Assembly (NCBI RefSeq): GCF_001922575.1 | Contig: NZ_MRCI01000001.1 | Span: forward strand, 1,302,001 to 1,366,000 | Length of the DNA: 64,000 nucleotides | DNA from: Neptunomonas phycophila | Lineage (GTDB): Bacteria > Pseudomonadota > Gammaproteobacteria > Pseudomonadales > Balneatricaceae | Reading direction: 5' to 3' | Part shown: positions 43,671-54,268 of the stretch, piece after piece | How the letters are laid out: each line of letters begins with the position of its first letter | Position numbering within the stretch: the stretch's first letter is position 1 | The notes under the pieces: generated by a model | Databases searched by the model: none | Seen by the model: only the letters and a program-made list of their open reading frames with translations | What the model was told of the DNA's origin: nothing | Made by a program: the position numbers and the translations under genes

Positions 43671-44795
43671 TTATTGATTAGCTGAGATTGAGCGTCGAAA
43701 TAGCGCTAGGCTGGCGATAAAAAATGTCGAGCCTAATCCTGTCATGATTAAAAGCTGTGGCCAGATTATAGACAGCCCCGCGCCCCGGAAAACGACCGCC
43801 TGAGAGAACGCCATGTAATGACGTGACGGCAAAAACCAAGTGGCAGGTTGGATAATCTGAGGTTGGCTTTCTATCGGAGACATCCCACCTGACAGCATCA
43901 TTATTGGTATAATAACCATCATTAACAGTAACGCGAATTGCGACATGGTTCGGGCAATTGTCGCTAAAAATATTCCAATAGCGGCAGCAGCAAAAAGGTA
44001 AATGCTGGTGCCGGCAACCAATAGAAGACGCGATCCCGCAATGGGTACGTCAAGATAGTTTTCTACAATTAATAGCATGCAAAGTGAAAACGCGATAAGA
44101 ATAATCAGCCCATTTGCCCACACCTTGGCGATGACGATTTGGAAAGCATTAATCGGCATTACCAGTAAATGTTCGATGGTGCCATGCTCTCTTTCTCGCA
44201 GTAGTGCGGCGCCTGTTAAGATAATAGTGATCATGGATATTTGGTTGATGAGTGCGTTAATAGCCCCAAACCACATCCCCACGCCATTGGGATTAAAAGC
44301 TCTACGTTGTACCAAATTAACGGCGGATGTCGGGGTCGTGTCGGAACGGTTTATGAAGTAATTTATTTCGGTATTAATGATGTTTTGAATGTAGCTGTTA
44401 CCTAAACTGGCTTGGGTTACAGCGGTGGCGTCAATATCAATTTGTATAGCGGGTTGTCGGTGTTGACGTATATCTTTTTCAAATTGTGGTGGTATCGAGA
44501 CAACAAACATGTATTTGTCTTGGTCCATTGCATCGTCTACTTCGGCCGGTGTAATCAACACGGGCTGTTTAAAATACGGAGGGTAAAGGGCGTTAGCAAT
44601 CGCACGGGAGAGAGTGGACTGGTCCTCATCGATGATGGCAATAGAGGCGTTATTAACTGATTCACTAATGGACACGGCTTGCGCGTAAATCGCCAAACTA
44701 AATGAATAGATGATCAGTAACACCATGACTGCATCACTAAAAACGCTACGCAATTCTTTAATACCTAGCCAGAATATATTGAGCCATCCCTTCAT
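43671..44795 (-). CDS. yhhJ: ABC-2 transporter permease, YhhJ-like
   Basis: 374-aa permease. One N-terminal membrane helix, a large extracytoplasmic domain (about 45-165), then five to six helices with the ABC-2 segment LREREHGTIEHLLVMPI. It is the last gene of a three-gene operon with the RbbA-like ATPase and HlyD-like protein, as yhiI-rbbA-yhhJ in E. coli. Only three bases separate it from rbbA. Confidence 0.88.
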   Translation of the reverse strand: MKGWLNIFWLGIKELRSVFSDAVMVLLIIYSFSLAIYAQAVSISESVNNASIAIIDEDQSTLSRAIANALYPPYFKQPVLITPAEVDDAMDQDKYMFVVSIPPQFEKDIRQHRQPAIQIDIDATAVTQASLGNSYIQNIINTEINYFINRSDTTPTSAVNLVQRRAFNPNGVGMWFGAINALINQISMITIILTGAALLREREHGTIEHLLVMPINAFQIVIAKVWANGLIILIAFSLCMLLIVENYLDVPIAGSRLLLVAGTSIYLFAAAAIGIFLATIARTMSQFALLLMMVIIPIMMLSGGMSPIESQPQIIQPATWFLPSRHYMAFSQAVVFRGAGLSIIWPQLLIMTGLGSTFFIASLALFRRSISANQ

Positions 44796-44798
44796 TAT

Positions 44799-47576
44799 TT
44801 ACGCCTCTTGCTTCTTTAAAAAAGTGGCTGCTATCGCAATGAATATAGGCCCAAATAAGGCGAGCTTAATGATGTCGGGCAGTAGGGAGCTCAGGCTTAA
44901 GCCTTTTGTAAAAGCCGCTACGCTAAGGTGCATGTAATAGGTAGCTGGCCAGAGCGCCCCCACTATTTTACCTGCGCCTTCCATGGTGGATGTTGGTTGT
45001 ATCAAACCTGAAAAGTTAATGGTTGGCATCATGGTTAAAATGGCTGTAGCAAATACGGCGGCAACTTGCGAAGCTGTGAGTGAAGAAATAAGTAGCCCAA
45101 AACCGGTGGCAGTAAAGGCGTAGAAAAACGCCCCCAACGATAACCCTAGCAGGCTGCCCTTGAGAGGGACACCCAGTAAGAAAATAACCAATACCGTTAA
45201 AATCGCAAAGTTGATCATGCCAATGGCTATATAGGGTAGTTGTTTACCGATCAAAAACTCTAAACGACGGGTAGGCGTCACGTAGAAGTTAGTGATAGTG
45301 CCAATCTCTTTTTCGCGAGCCATACTCACAGCCATTAAAATTGCGGGGAACAATAGTAATAAAAGTGCGGGCGTTTTAGGGCCTATCGAATAAATCGTTT
45401 CAAATGAGGGGTTGTAGCGATACCTCGATTCGATAGTAACGCTTGCGTTAGCTGAGGCATCGATGCCAGCGTCAGTTGCAAGCTCGTAAAGGTAGTGTGT
45501 GTGTCCGCCTGAAACGTAACCCGCTATGGTGCCCGCTCGCGTCGTATTGGCTCCATCTATCCAAGCTGATACGCTGGGTGTTTCTCCTTTTTTTAAGTCT
45601 CGCCCAAAACCAGAGGGGATCTCGATCGCTAATGTAATTTCATTTGATTGTAGTTGCCGCTCCATGGCATCTACGCTTTGCAGTGGCGCTTTTTCAACAA
45701 AATATCGAGAACCACTAAAGTTGCTGAGATAGCGGCGGCTTTCAGGGGTTTGATCTTGGTCATAAGCCGCATAGGCTAGGTCTTCCACATCAAGTGATAC
45801 GCCGTAAGCAACCACAATGAGGAGAAAGGCACTGCCAATAAAAGCAAACACTAAGCGTATGGGGTCTCGAATGACTTCTACCGATTCACGATAACTAAAA
45901 GCGATTAGCCTGCTAAAGCTAAAGTTCAGGGGGTGATGCCGGTGCTTTTCAGCTGTGGGTGGAGCTGTTTGGATAGGCTCTGAAGGAAGTGTGGTCTTTG
46001 TGTGTTCTTTATTATGTGTAGACTCTATGGCTTCTTCTAAATACGCAATAAAGGCCTGCTCTAAAGTTTTCGCTTGCTTTGCATGTGTTAATGCTTGAGG
46101 GCTATCACATGCCAATACTTGGCCAGCGTGCATCAATGATATGCGATCACATCGCAAGGCCTCGTTCATAAAGTGTGTTGAGATGAAAATGGTGACTTTG
46201 TCCTTTCTTGAAAGCTCTATTAGAAGGCTCCAAAATTCGTCTCGGGCAACCGGGTCTACTCCTGACGTAGGCTCGTCTAGGATGAGAATTTCAGGTTCAT
46301 GAAGGACGGCCACGGCTAACGATAAACGCTGCCGTATGCCCAAAGGCAGGGATGAGGCTAACGCATGCATGTGTTCAGTTAAGCCAAAGCGTTCAACTAA
46401 CAGAGATATGCGCTGTTTTGATTTTTCCGTTGATAGATGAAACAAGCGAGCGTGTAAGGTTAAGTTTTGTGCTGTAGTGAGTTCACCGTATAAAGAAAAA
46501 GCCTGTGTCATAAAACCAACACGGTTGCGAGTTTCTAGGTCATTGGCGTCTAGTGGCTTTCCAAACAAATACGCTTCGCCTTTCGATGCAGGTAAAAGGC
46601 CTGTTAGCATTTTCATGGTGGTGGTTTTGCCGCAACCATTTGAACCTAAAAAACCAAAAATTTCCCCCGCTTGTATATCAAAGCTGACATTATCGACGGC
46701 AGTGAAATCGCCAAAGGTGCGGGTTAGCCCTTTTGCCACAATGGCTGGGGTATCATCAGTTTTTTGGAGTGCTGGAATCGATAATTTTGTGGCTTCTCCT
46801 GACTGGTTGTGTGGTAGCAGCTTTATAAAGGCTGACTCAAGGTCTTGAGTATTGGTTTTTTCTTTTAGAGCCTGTGCGGAGCCTGTGGCTAGAACGCGTC
46901 CATTATTCATGGCAACCAGCCAGTCGAAACCTTCGGCCTCATCCATATAGGCAGTGGATACGAGTACACTCATGGTGGGACGTTCATTTCTAATGGAGGT
47001 GATCAGCTCCCAAAACTGTCGCCTTGATAGCGGGTCTACGCCTGTTGTTGGCTCGTCAAGAATCAGTAGATCTGGGTCATGTATGAGCGAGCAGCATAGA
47101 CCTAGTTTTTGTTTCATGCCGCCAGATAACTTGCCGGCGGGTCTGGATAAAAAGGGCGATAAGCTGGTCGCCTGTGTTAACCGATGAATACGGGTTTTAC
47201 GTTCTGAGGCCGCTAAGCCGAATAGCTTCCCAAAAAAGTCTAGGTTTTCCTCTACGCTGAGCTCTGCATATAGGTTCTTGCCTAAGCCTTGTGGCATGTA
47301 GGCGATACGTGGCCCTATTGATTGACGATGTATAGCCGAAGACATGTCGCCTTCTAAAACGTTTAGCGATCCTTGTTGCAGTTTACGAGCGCCAGCAATA
47401 AGACCCATTAAAGTCGACTTGCCAACACCGTCAGGGCCCAATAAACCGATCATTAAACCTGATGGAATATCTAAAGAGATTTGATCGATGGCTTTACTCT
47501 GCTGGTATTGATGAGTCACGTTTTGCATGCGAACAACGGGAGGCGGTAAGGTGGCTGTCGTTGTCATTTTGTGCAT
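44799..47576 (-). CDS. rbbA: RbbA-like double ABC ATPase-permease
   Basis: 925 aa. Two ABC ATPase domains: the first with Walker A GPDGVGKS, signature LSGGMKQK and DEPTTGVD; the second with GSNGCGKT, LPLGIRQR and DEPTSGVD. A C-terminal ABC-2 permease (about 560-925) follows. It closely follows E. coli RbbA, described as ribosome-associated. The genetic setting with a HlyD-like and a second permease suggests an exporter. The start may also be ATG 47567. Confidence 0.92.
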   Translation of the reverse strand: MHKMTTTATLPPPVVRMQNVTHQYQQSKAIDQISLDIPSGLMIGLLGPDGVGKSTLMGLIAGARKLQQGSLNVLEGDMSSAIHRQSIGPRIAYMPQGLGKNLYAELSVEENLDFFGKLFGLAASERKTRIHRLTQATSLSPFLSRPAGKLSGGMKQKLGLCCSLIHDPDLLILDEPTTGVDPLSRRQFWELITSIRNERPTMSVLVSTAYMDEAEGFDWLVAMNNGRVLATGSAQALKEKTNTQDLESAFIKLLPHNQSGEATKLSIPALQKTDDTPAIVAKGLTRTFGDFTAVDNVSFDIQAGEIFGFLGSNGCGKTTTMKMLTGLLPASKGEAYLFGKPLDANDLETRNRVGFMTQAFSLYGELTTAQNLTLHARLFHLSTEKSKQRISLLVERFGLTEHMHALASSLPLGIRQRLSLAVAVLHEPEILILDEPTSGVDPVARDEFWSLLIELSRKDKVTIFISTHFMNEALRCDRISLMHAGQVLACDSPQALTHAKQAKTLEQAFIAYLEEAIESTHNKEHTKTTLPSEPIQTAPPTAEKHRHHPLNFSFSRLIAFSYRESVEVIRDPIRLVFAFIGSAFLLIVVAYGVSLDVEDLAYAAYDQDQTPESRRYLSNFSGSRYFVEKAPLQSVDAMERQLQSNEITLAIEIPSGFGRDLKKGETPSVSAWIDGANTTRAGTIAGYVSGGHTHYLYELATDAGIDASANASVTIESRYRYNPSFETIYSIGPKTPALLLLLFPAILMAVSMAREKEIGTITNFYVTPTRRLEFLIGKQLPYIAIGMINFAILTVLVIFLLGVPLKGSLLGLSLGAFFYAFTATGFGLLISSLTASQVAAVFATAILTMMPTINFSGLIQPTSTMEGAGKIVGALWPATYYMHLSVAAFTKGLSLSSLLPDIIKLALFGPIFIAIAATFLKKQEA

Positions 47577-47630
47577 AGTGTAAATACCCGTAGGAGTATG
47601 TGTTTTAGTGAGTTACTTTTTGGCTCGGCG

Positions 47631-48626
47631 CTATTGAGCCAGTGTTTGGAGGAACTCTGGCCATGGGCCGATTTCCTCGCCGGGTAGTGGCGTTAACTGA
47701 ATGTAGGCAACACCGCGAATACCTGTCTTCACTTGGTTTATATGCTTTAAGACGAGTGTTTGAGGGACACGAACCTTGACACGAAACATCAACTTATCGC
47801 GCTCACTAGCGGTTTCCACTTCTTTGGGGGTGAACTGTGATTCGGGGGAAACAAAACTGACTGTGGCAGGTATAGCTGCCTCTAAAATATCCAGCTTTAT
47901 TCTGGCTTGTGCTCCAATGGCAACGCGATTGACTTGTGATGAAGGCAAGTAGAGCTCCATGTACACATCAGATAAATTAACTAACGTCATCACCTTTCCA
48001 CCGCTACCTATGACTTCTCCAGGTTCCGCTAACCGGTAAAGAACACGGCCAATACTGGGAGCACTTAGAACGGCATCATCGATCTGAGTTTGGATTTCAG
48101 CTTGGCTAGCGAGTGCGGCATCGACGTTGCGTTCCCTAGAAACAAGAGCGGCTTGAGCCGCTTTAACGTCGGCATTAGCGACGGCCACTTGGCTAATAAG
48201 AGTGTCATTTGATTCTTTGCTAGCAAACCCTTTTTTAGTCAGCTCTCGTGAGCGGGATAACTCTTGCTGCGCGAGCGTGAGTTTTGCTTTTGCTTGCGCA
48301 ATGGAGGCTTGCGCTGAAGCAACTTGGCTTTCAGCACTAGCGACTTCTGCTTTAGCACGTAAAAGTTGAGCTTTTAGCTGTGCCGTATCTATTGTTGCAA
48401 GTGTATCGCCTTGTTGGACTAGTTCACCTTCTTGGGCGATGACATGCTCAACGCGGCCGGCAATTTTACTCGATACATCCACTTGTACCGCCTCAATTCT
48501 GCCGTTACCGGAAGCATACCCTGATGGTAGCTCGGGTTGGTTGATGTTGTTCCATATTAATACACCACCGATGACGGCTAGTGCGAAGAGTAAAAGAATG
48601 AGTGCTTTTTTGAGGCTGGTGCTCAT
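47631..48626 (-). CDS. yhiI: HlyD-family membrane fusion protein, YhiI-like
   Basis: 331 aa. One N-terminal membrane anchor (about 8-26), lipoyl-like halves around a long alpha-helical hairpin rich in Ala/Gln (about 90-190), and a beta-barrel domain. It is the periplasmic adaptor for the transporter encoded by the next two genes. First gene of the operon. Confidence 0.9.
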   Translation of the reverse strand: MSTSLKKALILLLFALAVIGGVLIWNNINQPELPSGYASGNGRIEAVQVDVSSKIAGRVEHVIAQEGELVQQGDTLATIDTAQLKAQLLRAKAEVASAESQVASAQASIAQAKAKLTLAQQELSRSRELTKKGFASKESNDTLISQVAVANADVKAAQAALVSRERNVDAALASQAEIQTQIDDAVLSAPSIGRVLYRLAEPGEVIGSGGKVMTLVNLSDVYMELYLPSSQVNRVAIGAQARIKLDILEAAIPATVSFVSPESQFTPKEVETASERDKLMFRVKVRVPQTLVLKHINQVKTGIRGVAYIQLTPLPGEEIGPWPEFLQTLAQ

Positions 48627-48809
48627 GTCTTACCTTTCCCTAAAAGAAAAAAGAATCAGAACGTGTAGGTGTGCTGCTTAGTTAAGAATACCGCGAAGCG
48701 CATTGAGCCAACATGATATTGATCATGTAAACAAGCTTAATGAGATTAAGAATTAAACGAAGGAGGTTGTTATAGGTAGGGAGCGGGTGTGAGATGAGAG
48801 TGGGATGTT

Positions 48810-48837
48810 GTGAGCTTAGTACACCGACTAAGCTCAC
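48810..48837. terminator. Perfect stem-loop between antiporter and yhiI operon
   Basis: GTGAGCTTAG (48810-48819) and CTAAGCTCAC (48828-48837) form a 10-bp perfect stem with an 8-base loop, 17 bases past the antiporter stop. A T-run is lacking on either strand, so termination strength is uncertain. Confidence 0.5.
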
Positions 48838-48853
48838 TTGGAAGCCCCAGTAC

Positions 48854-50161
48854 TTATTGCGCGTGAGGGTGCTTTCTGAAAATAATAGTCCCAATAGCGA
48901 CTAAACCAAGCAGCCAGCTGTAATGGATATTACCGATAATCAGTAAGGGTGATAAGCCAGCAATTGAACCCGCCAGTAATACTTGCGCACCGTAGGGTAG
49001 CAAGCCTTGCACAACACACGAGAATATATCTAATAAGCAGGCGCTGCGGCGGGGGTCAACGTGCTGCCTGTCTGCGATGTCTTTAGCAAGCCCTCCCGAA
49101 ATAATGATGGCAACGGTGTTGTTTGCTGTGCACACATTTGTTAGTGCCACGGCGACACTAATTGCCGCTTCACCGGCACGCGTATGAGGTTCATCACCTC
49201 GCTTGTTAGTAAAGCGTTGGATTTGTTGAGCTAAAAATTCAAGTCCACCTTGCGCTTTCATCAGGGCACCTAGACCACCGATCAATAAAGACAAGATTAA
49301 GATCTCTTGCATTCCGGTATACCCAGCATAGATATCTTTAGAATACTGGGCAATTGAATAATCTGCCACGCTCAGCAAAGCGACAGCGCCGGCTAAGATG
49401 ATCCCCGTAAAGAGGACTAACAGGACATTCAACCCTGATATCGCTAATACAAGGACTGCAATATAAGGGATGACTTTCATAAATTCATAGTCAGTCGCTT
49501 GTGTGATGGTCGCATCAGCGCCTTGAATATATAGCCAAAGCAATGTGAGGATGGCCGCAGGTAGGGCGATCAAGAAGTTCATACGGAACTTATCGCGCAT
49601 AGCACAACCTTGGGAGCGGGTTGCCGCAATGGTTGTATCAGAAATGATGGACAGGTTGTCGCCAAACATAGCGCCACCTACCACAGCACCTATGCATAGA
49701 GGCAGTGACAGGTCACTTGCTTCGCTAAGGCCTAAAGCAATAGGAGCAATCGCTCCAATTGTTCCCATTGACGTTCCCATGGCTGTTGCTACAAAGGCGG
49801 TTATGATAAATAAACCCGGTAGAACAAACTGAGATGGGATGATGCTTAGGCCAAAGTTTACCGTGGCGTCTACACCGCCAGCTGCTTTTGCGACGCTCGC
49901 AAATGCCCCAGCGAGTAAATAAATTAAGCACATTGTAATAATTGTGTTGTCGCCAACCCCATTAATAAAAGTCTCTAGGCGCTTATTCAGTGCACCTGAC
50001 CCTAAGGCTAGAGCAAGAACAATAGCAGGCAAGATGGCGACGGGCGCTGATATTTGGTAAAACGCGAAATCGACGTTTGCGGCTTGATAGTAGACACCAC
50101 TACCGATGAACAGAGCTAAAAACAGTAATAAGGGTAGTAATGCGAGCGGGTTGGCTCTCAT
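48854..50161 (-). CDS. NhaC-type Na+/H+ antiporter
   Basis: 435 aa with about eleven membrane helices. The family core is visible: TAMGTSMGTIGAIAPIA, GAVVGGAMFGDNLSIISDTTIAAT and TNVCTANNTVAIIISG. It likely exchanges sodium or a metabolite for protons at the inner membrane. CAGGAG precedes the ATG. The 336 bases upstream (50162-50497) contain a TATAAT-like -10 on the minus strand (50314-50319) and the terminator of the next gene; nothing else is recognised. Confidence 0.88.
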   Translation of the reverse strand: MRANPLALLPLLLFLALFIGSGVYYQAANVDFAFYQISAPVAILPAIVLALALGSGALNKRLETFINGVGDNTIITMCLIYLLAGAFASVAKAAGGVDATVNFGLSIIPSQFVLPGLFIITAFVATAMGTSMGTIGAIAPIALGLSEASDLSLPLCIGAVVGGAMFGDNLSIISDTTIAATRSQGCAMRDKFRMNFLIALPAAILTLLWLYIQGADATITQATDYEFMKVIPYIAVLVLAISGLNVLLVLFTGIILAGAVALLSVADYSIAQYSKDIYAGYTGMQEILILSLLIGGLGALMKAQGGLEFLAQQIQRFTNKRGDEPHTRAGEAAISVAVALTNVCTANNTVAIIISGGLAKDIADRQHVDPRRSACLLDIFSCVVQGLLPYGAQVLLAGSIAGLSPLLIIGNIHYSWLLGLVAIGTIIFRKHPHAQ

Positions 50162-50444
50162 GTCGGGCTCCTGGATTGCAGAAACAGAGTCTATGGATTT
50201 AAGGCTTTGCTCTTTTGGAGTCTAAGCGCATAAGTAAGAAAGCTAGATATCGTTATACGGTTACACTCGATAGGAGTCGTGGCGCATAGCGGATCTACGA
50301 ATTAAGTGGCGGCATTATACGGGTTAACACTAGCAGGGCTAATATCGATTAGATCTGAGTATTATACTAAAGGTTATAAATAAGGGGTTTTATATGCTTT
50401 TCTGCGATTTGGCGTTGTGTGATAGAACGCATAGAGGTGAATAA

Positions 50445-50467
50445 ATAGCCGCCAGTGAGACGGCTAT
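50445..50467 (-). terminator. Likely terminator of the UPF0149 gene
   Basis: On the minus strand ATAGCCG, a 9-base loop and CGGCTAT are followed by TTATTC, about 30 bases past the UPF0149 stop. The T-run is weak. Confidence 0.5.
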
Positions 50468-50497
50468 CCGTTAGTGCTGCATCGTCACCCGAAAAGG

Positions 50498-51079
50498 TTA
50501 CTTCTCTGGCGCGTGGAAGGCTAAGTATAGGTCTACCAATATGTCAGGGATTTCGTTAGCCATTTGATTCGCTAGGCGTTTGTTATTACGGATTTCGGTA
50601 AACTCAGGCTCATCAAACAGGTTAGAAGCCACCATAATTGGAAGCATAAGTTCTGCAGTGACTTCCTCTTTGTCTTCGTTGAACCAAGCGTCTTCTCTAA
50701 GGAAAACACCCTCCATAAAGGCTTGTGCCCAAATTTCGAGTTCAGCCTCTTCGTCGCCATCGCTTTCTAACGTGAGGTCGCAAGGCATTTCAAGTTCGGT
50801 ATCGCTGTAAAGGCTATTGTGTATTTCGTTTTTCCAGCGAACCAATAACGCACTAATAGCGTCTTTTTGGCCCGGCTCGGACCAGTTAGGTTCGCCGTCG
50901 AAAATAGCCTCTTGCCATTCTTCGGTTGGGACCGGCTCAGGACAGATGCTAATTGCACTGAGAAATCCATGAATGCCGATCAGGTCTAGCGAGTCTTCTG
51001 ATACTGACTCCGAGAAAATGAAAGTTTCTAAAAGGTCGAGTTCATCATCTGTCAGTGGATTGTTATTCGCATTAAACAT
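50498..51079 (-). CDS. UPF0149 (YecA/YgfB-like) protein
   Basis: 193-aa acidic helical protein: PLTDDELDLLETFI, a GIHGFLSAISICPEPVP segment, WAQAFMEGVFLRED and an acidic middle. This is the UPF0149 pattern, without the C-terminal SEC-C zinc motif of longer YecA proteins. Function is poorly known. Divergent from recQ. Confidence 0.87.
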   Translation of the reverse strand: MFNANNNPLTDDELDLLETFIFSESVSEDSLDLIGIHGFLSAISICPEPVPTEEWQEAIFDGEPNWSEPGQKDAISALLVRWKNEIHNSLYSDTELEMPCDLTLESDGDEEAELEIWAQAFMEGVFLREDAWFNEDKEEVTAELMLPIMVASNLFDEPEFTEIRNNKRLANQMANEIPDILVDLYLAFHAPEK

Positions 51080-51186
51080 GTTTTGTTCCTATGATCGGTG
51101 AGTGCTGGCTATTCTACTCTGAGATTTAATCAACGTCAGTGTTAATTTGAGATGACAGTGCCGTCTGCTTTGCGGATAATTTGCGC

Positions 51187-53307
51187 ATGACTAATCAAGC
51201 GCTCCATGTTTTAAAAGAAGTATTCGGATACGATCAGTTTCGTGCACCCCAAGGCGATGTTATTCATTCTGTTTTGGGTGGGCAAGATGTGTTGGTAATC
51301 ATGCCGACGGGTGGCGGGAAATCCCTCTGTTATCAGTTGCCGTCTTTACTACGCTCAGGCACTGGCATTGTTGTCTCGCCTTTGATTGCCTTGATGCAAG
51401 ATCAGGTGGCCGCCTTATCTCAGCTTGGGATTCGTTCGGCTTGCCTTAATTCCTCTTTAGACTCAGTTATCCAAACGGAAGTTGAACAGGCGCTAATTAA
51501 TGGCCAGTTAGACGTGCTTTACATCGCTCCTGAGCGTTTAATGCAGCCACGTACCCTTGCATTGTTACAGCAGGCTGAGATTTCATTATTTGCCATTGAC
51601 GAAGCGCACTGCGTATCGCAATGGGGTCATGATTTTAGGCCAGAGTACTTAAAGTTAGCAGCGTTGGGGGCTTCTTTCCCTGGTGTGCCGCGCATTGCCC
51701 TTACGGCTACCGCTGATCCTCGTACGCAGCAAGAGATCGTATCACGTCTTGGGTTGGTAGATGCGCATATTTATGTGCAGGGCTTTGACCGTCCTAATAT
51801 TCGCTATCGTATCGCTCAGAAAAATCGTGCTCGTGAACAATTGCTGCAGTTTATTAAGACTGAGCACCCTCGTGATGCGGGTGTTGTGTATTGTTTGTCA
51901 CGTAAGCGTGTAGAAGAAACATCGGCTTGGTTGGCGGATCAGGGCTTTAATGCATTGCCTTATCATGCAGGGCTCAGTAATGAGCTGCGCCAACATAATC
52001 AGCACCGCTTTTTAACGGAAGAGTCGGTGATTATGGTGGCCACGGTAGCGTTTGGTATGGGGATTGATAAACCTAATGTGCGTTTTGTTGCGCACTTGGA
52101 CCTTCCTCGAAGCATTGAAGCGTATTATCAAGAAACGGGGCGTGCAGGCCGTGATGGTTTGCCAGCAAACGCTTGGATGGTCTATGGCCTTCAAGACGTG
52201 ATTTTTTTGCGGCAAATGTTAGAAGGCTCGCAAGCGCCTGAGCAATTTAAGCAAGTCGAGCGGCAAAAGTTAGAAGCCATGTTAGGGTTTTGTGAAATCA
52301 CAACGTGCCGACGGCAGGTGTTATTAAGTTACTTTGGTGAAGATGATCACGAGCCTTGTGGCAATTGTGATACATGTTTGGAGCCTGTGGCGCAGTGGGA
52401 TGGTACGGAAGCGGCGCGCCAAGCGTTATCGGCCGTTTATCGAACGGGTCAGCGCTTTGGTGTTAATCATGTAGTCGATGTGCTCATGGGAAAGCGTACA
52501 GATAAGGTTGTGTCTGAAGGTCATGACAAAGTATCCACTTGGGGGATTGGTAAATCCTTGAATAAGGCTCAATGGCGCTCAGTTTTTCGGCAGCTGGTGG
52601 GCAGGGGATTGCTGCGAGTTGATCCCGATGGGTACGGTGTATTGCATTTAGCGGATATGTGTCGGCCTATCCTTAAAGGCGAAGCCTCTCTGATGCTACG
52701 TGAAGATATTAAGCCAGCCAAAACAGGGCAAAGTAAAAGCCGTGTGCCTCAAAGCCAACTTAGCTCAGATGATTACCAGTTATGGGAAGCGCTTAAGCGT
52801 TTACGCAAGCAATTAGCCGATAATCAAGACGTGCCGCCTTATGTGATTTTTCATGATGCTACTTTGATGGAGATGGTGATGAATCGCCCGTCCACTCATC
52901 AGCAGTTGCAGCGTATCAGCGGTGTCGGCGAGCGTAAGTTATCTCTTTATGGCGATGCGTTTCTGGAGGCTATCGCAGACCAAGCTAAAGATAAACCATC
53001 GGCCGATGAGCAAGCGCAAGAGTCTGTGGTTTTGTTTAAAAGTGGCATGACAATAGATCAAGTCGCACGCATGCAAAAGCTATCGACCAAAGTAATTTAT
53101 AACCATTTAGCCATGGGTATCGGCCGCGGCGAGTTGTCGGTGGAAGAAGTGGTAGACCTACCTTCAGCACAAATTATATCGATTGAACAAGTGATTCAAG
53201 ACTGCCAAGAGCAGTTTGGCCGTGCGTTGCAACCCGTGTATGAAGCTTTAGAAGGTGCGTATGAGTTGGGTGTGTTGATGTGCATAAGGCAAGGCTTAAA
53301 ACGATAG
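51187..53307 (+). CDS. recQ: ATP-dependent DNA helicase RecQ
   Basis: 706 aa. 3'-5' helicase with Walker [40 protein letters not shown], a zinc-binding RQC domain (CEITTCRRQ ... CGNCDTC), winged helix, HRDC domain (about 520-600) and an extra C-terminal helix-turn-helix ([14 protein letters not shown]). It acts in recombination and fork repair. The start is ATG 51187; TTG 51181 is also in frame. Confidence 0.96.
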   Translation: MTNQALHVLKEVFGYDQFRAPQGDVIHSVLGGQDVLVIMPTGGGKSLCYQLPSLLRSGTGIVVSPLIALMQDQVAALSQLGIRSACLNSSLDSVIQTEVEQALINGQLDVLYIAPERLMQPRTLALLQQAEISLFAIDEAHCVSQWGHDFRPEYLKLAALGASFPGVPRIALTATADPRTQQEIVSRLGLVDAHIYVQGFDRPNIRYRIAQKNRAREQLLQFIKTEHPRDAGVVYCLSRKRVEETSAWLADQGFNALPYHAGLSNELRQHNQHRFLTEESVIMVATVAFGMGIDKPNVRFVAHLDLPRSIEAYYQETGRAGRDGLPANAWMVYGLQDVIFLRQMLEGSQAPEQFKQVERQKLEAMLGFCEITTCRRQVLLSYFGEDDHEPCGNCDTCLEPVAQWDGTEAARQALSAVYRTGQRFGVNHVVDVLMGKRTDKVVSEGHDKVSTWGIGKSLNKAQWRSVFRQLVGRGLLRVDPDGYGVLHLADMCRPILKGEASLMLREDIKPAKTGQSKSRVPQSQLSSDDYQLWEALKRLRKQLADNQDVPPYVIFHDATLMEMVMNRPSTHQQLQRISGVGERKLSLYGDAFLEAIADQAKDKPSADEQAQESVVLFKSGMTIDQVARMQKLSTKVIYNHLAMGIGRGELSVEEVVDLPSAQIISIEQVIQDCQEQFGRALQPVYEALEGAYELGVLMCIRQGLKR

Positions 53308-53329
53308 CACAAGAGGTGAGTAATTTGTT

Positions 53330-54109
53330 GTGAAGGCGCTACGGCTAGTTGTTTTATTAACGGTGTTAGTGTTCGTGGGCTTGAATGCGTATTTATCTAA
53401 AATACGTACCACCGATTGGCAGGAATCGCTTTGGGTGGTTGTTTACCCCATTAATGCCGATGGCACTTCGTTAACGGATCAGTATATTGCCAGCTTAAAC
53501 CAAGATACGTTTAATGATATTGAAGCTTTCTTTGATCGCGAAGCTAAGCGTTATCGCCTTGGGCTTGATAAGCCTGTTCGCGTTTTTCTATCTGATGAGC
53601 TGCACGCACAGCCGCCTGAACCTCCTATAAAACCAAGCATACTGGATAATATTTTATGGAGTTTGCAGATGCGTTTTTGGTCGTGGAGCAAAGACAACTG
53701 GCATGGGCCAGCCCCTGATGTGCGGATTTATATGCGGTTTTTTTCACCGGATAATCAACCTGTATTACGTCACTCATTAGGGTTACAAAAAGGGCTTATT
53801 GGTTTGGTTAACGCGTTTGCAGATTCCGAACAACAAGGGCAAAACAACTTAATTGCTGCACACGAGTTACTCCATACCGTGGGGGCTTCTGATAAATATG
53901 ACCCTAAAACTAACTGGCCCATATGGCCGGACGGTTACGCTGAACCAACAAAAGAGCCGCTTTTTCCACAATCCGAAGCAGAAATTATGGGCGGTAGGGT
54001 TCAAGTATCGCCCTCTATTGCGTTAATACCTCCATCGTTATCGCATGCTGTAATAGGCTCTGCTACCGCTATAGAGATTAATTGGCTCTCGCCTGAAGGG
54101 CAAAATTAG
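53330..54109 (+). CDS. Membrane-anchored metzincin-like protein
   Basis: 259 aa starting with GTG. An N-terminal membrane helix (about 3-22) is followed by an extracytoplasmic domain. The sequence HELLHTVGASD (178-188) fits HExxHxxGxxD, a metzincin-type zinc motif with Asp as third ligand, and EIMGG about 40 residues later could be the Met-turn. A protease function is inferred only. It follows recQ by 22 bases. A bidirectional terminator lies downstream. Confidence 0.75.
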   Translation: MKALRLVVLLTVLVFVGLNAYLSKIRTTDWQESLWVVVYPINADGTSLTDQYIASLNQDTFNDIEAFFDREAKRYRLGLDKPVRVFLSDELHAQPPEPPIKPSILDNILWSLQMRFWSWSKDNWHGPAPDVRIYMRFFSPDNQPVLRHSLGLQKGLIGLVNAFADSEQQGQNNLIAAHELLHTVGASDKYDPKTNWPIWPDGYAEPTKEPLFPQSEAEIMGGRVQVSPSIALIPPSLSHAVIGSATAIEINWLSPEGQN

Positions 54110-54223
54110 GTTGGATGGAAGGGGAAATGGCAGCCGAATTGGGCATAAAGCCATCCTATGATTATTTTTTTGATCTTTTTAGATGAAACTTTACGTTTTT
54201 AATATAAGAAAAAGTATATAAAA

Positions 54224-54250
54224 AACCCGCACTCAAGGCGGGTTTTTTCT
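54224..54250. terminator. Bidirectional terminator
   Basis: AACCCGC (54224-54230), loop, GCGGGTT (54238-54244) followed by T residues, and preceded by A residues, so it works on both strands. It separates the metzincin-like gene and the converging gltA. Confidence 0.88.
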
Positions 54251-54268
54251 TTTTGCAGGCTAAATTAA

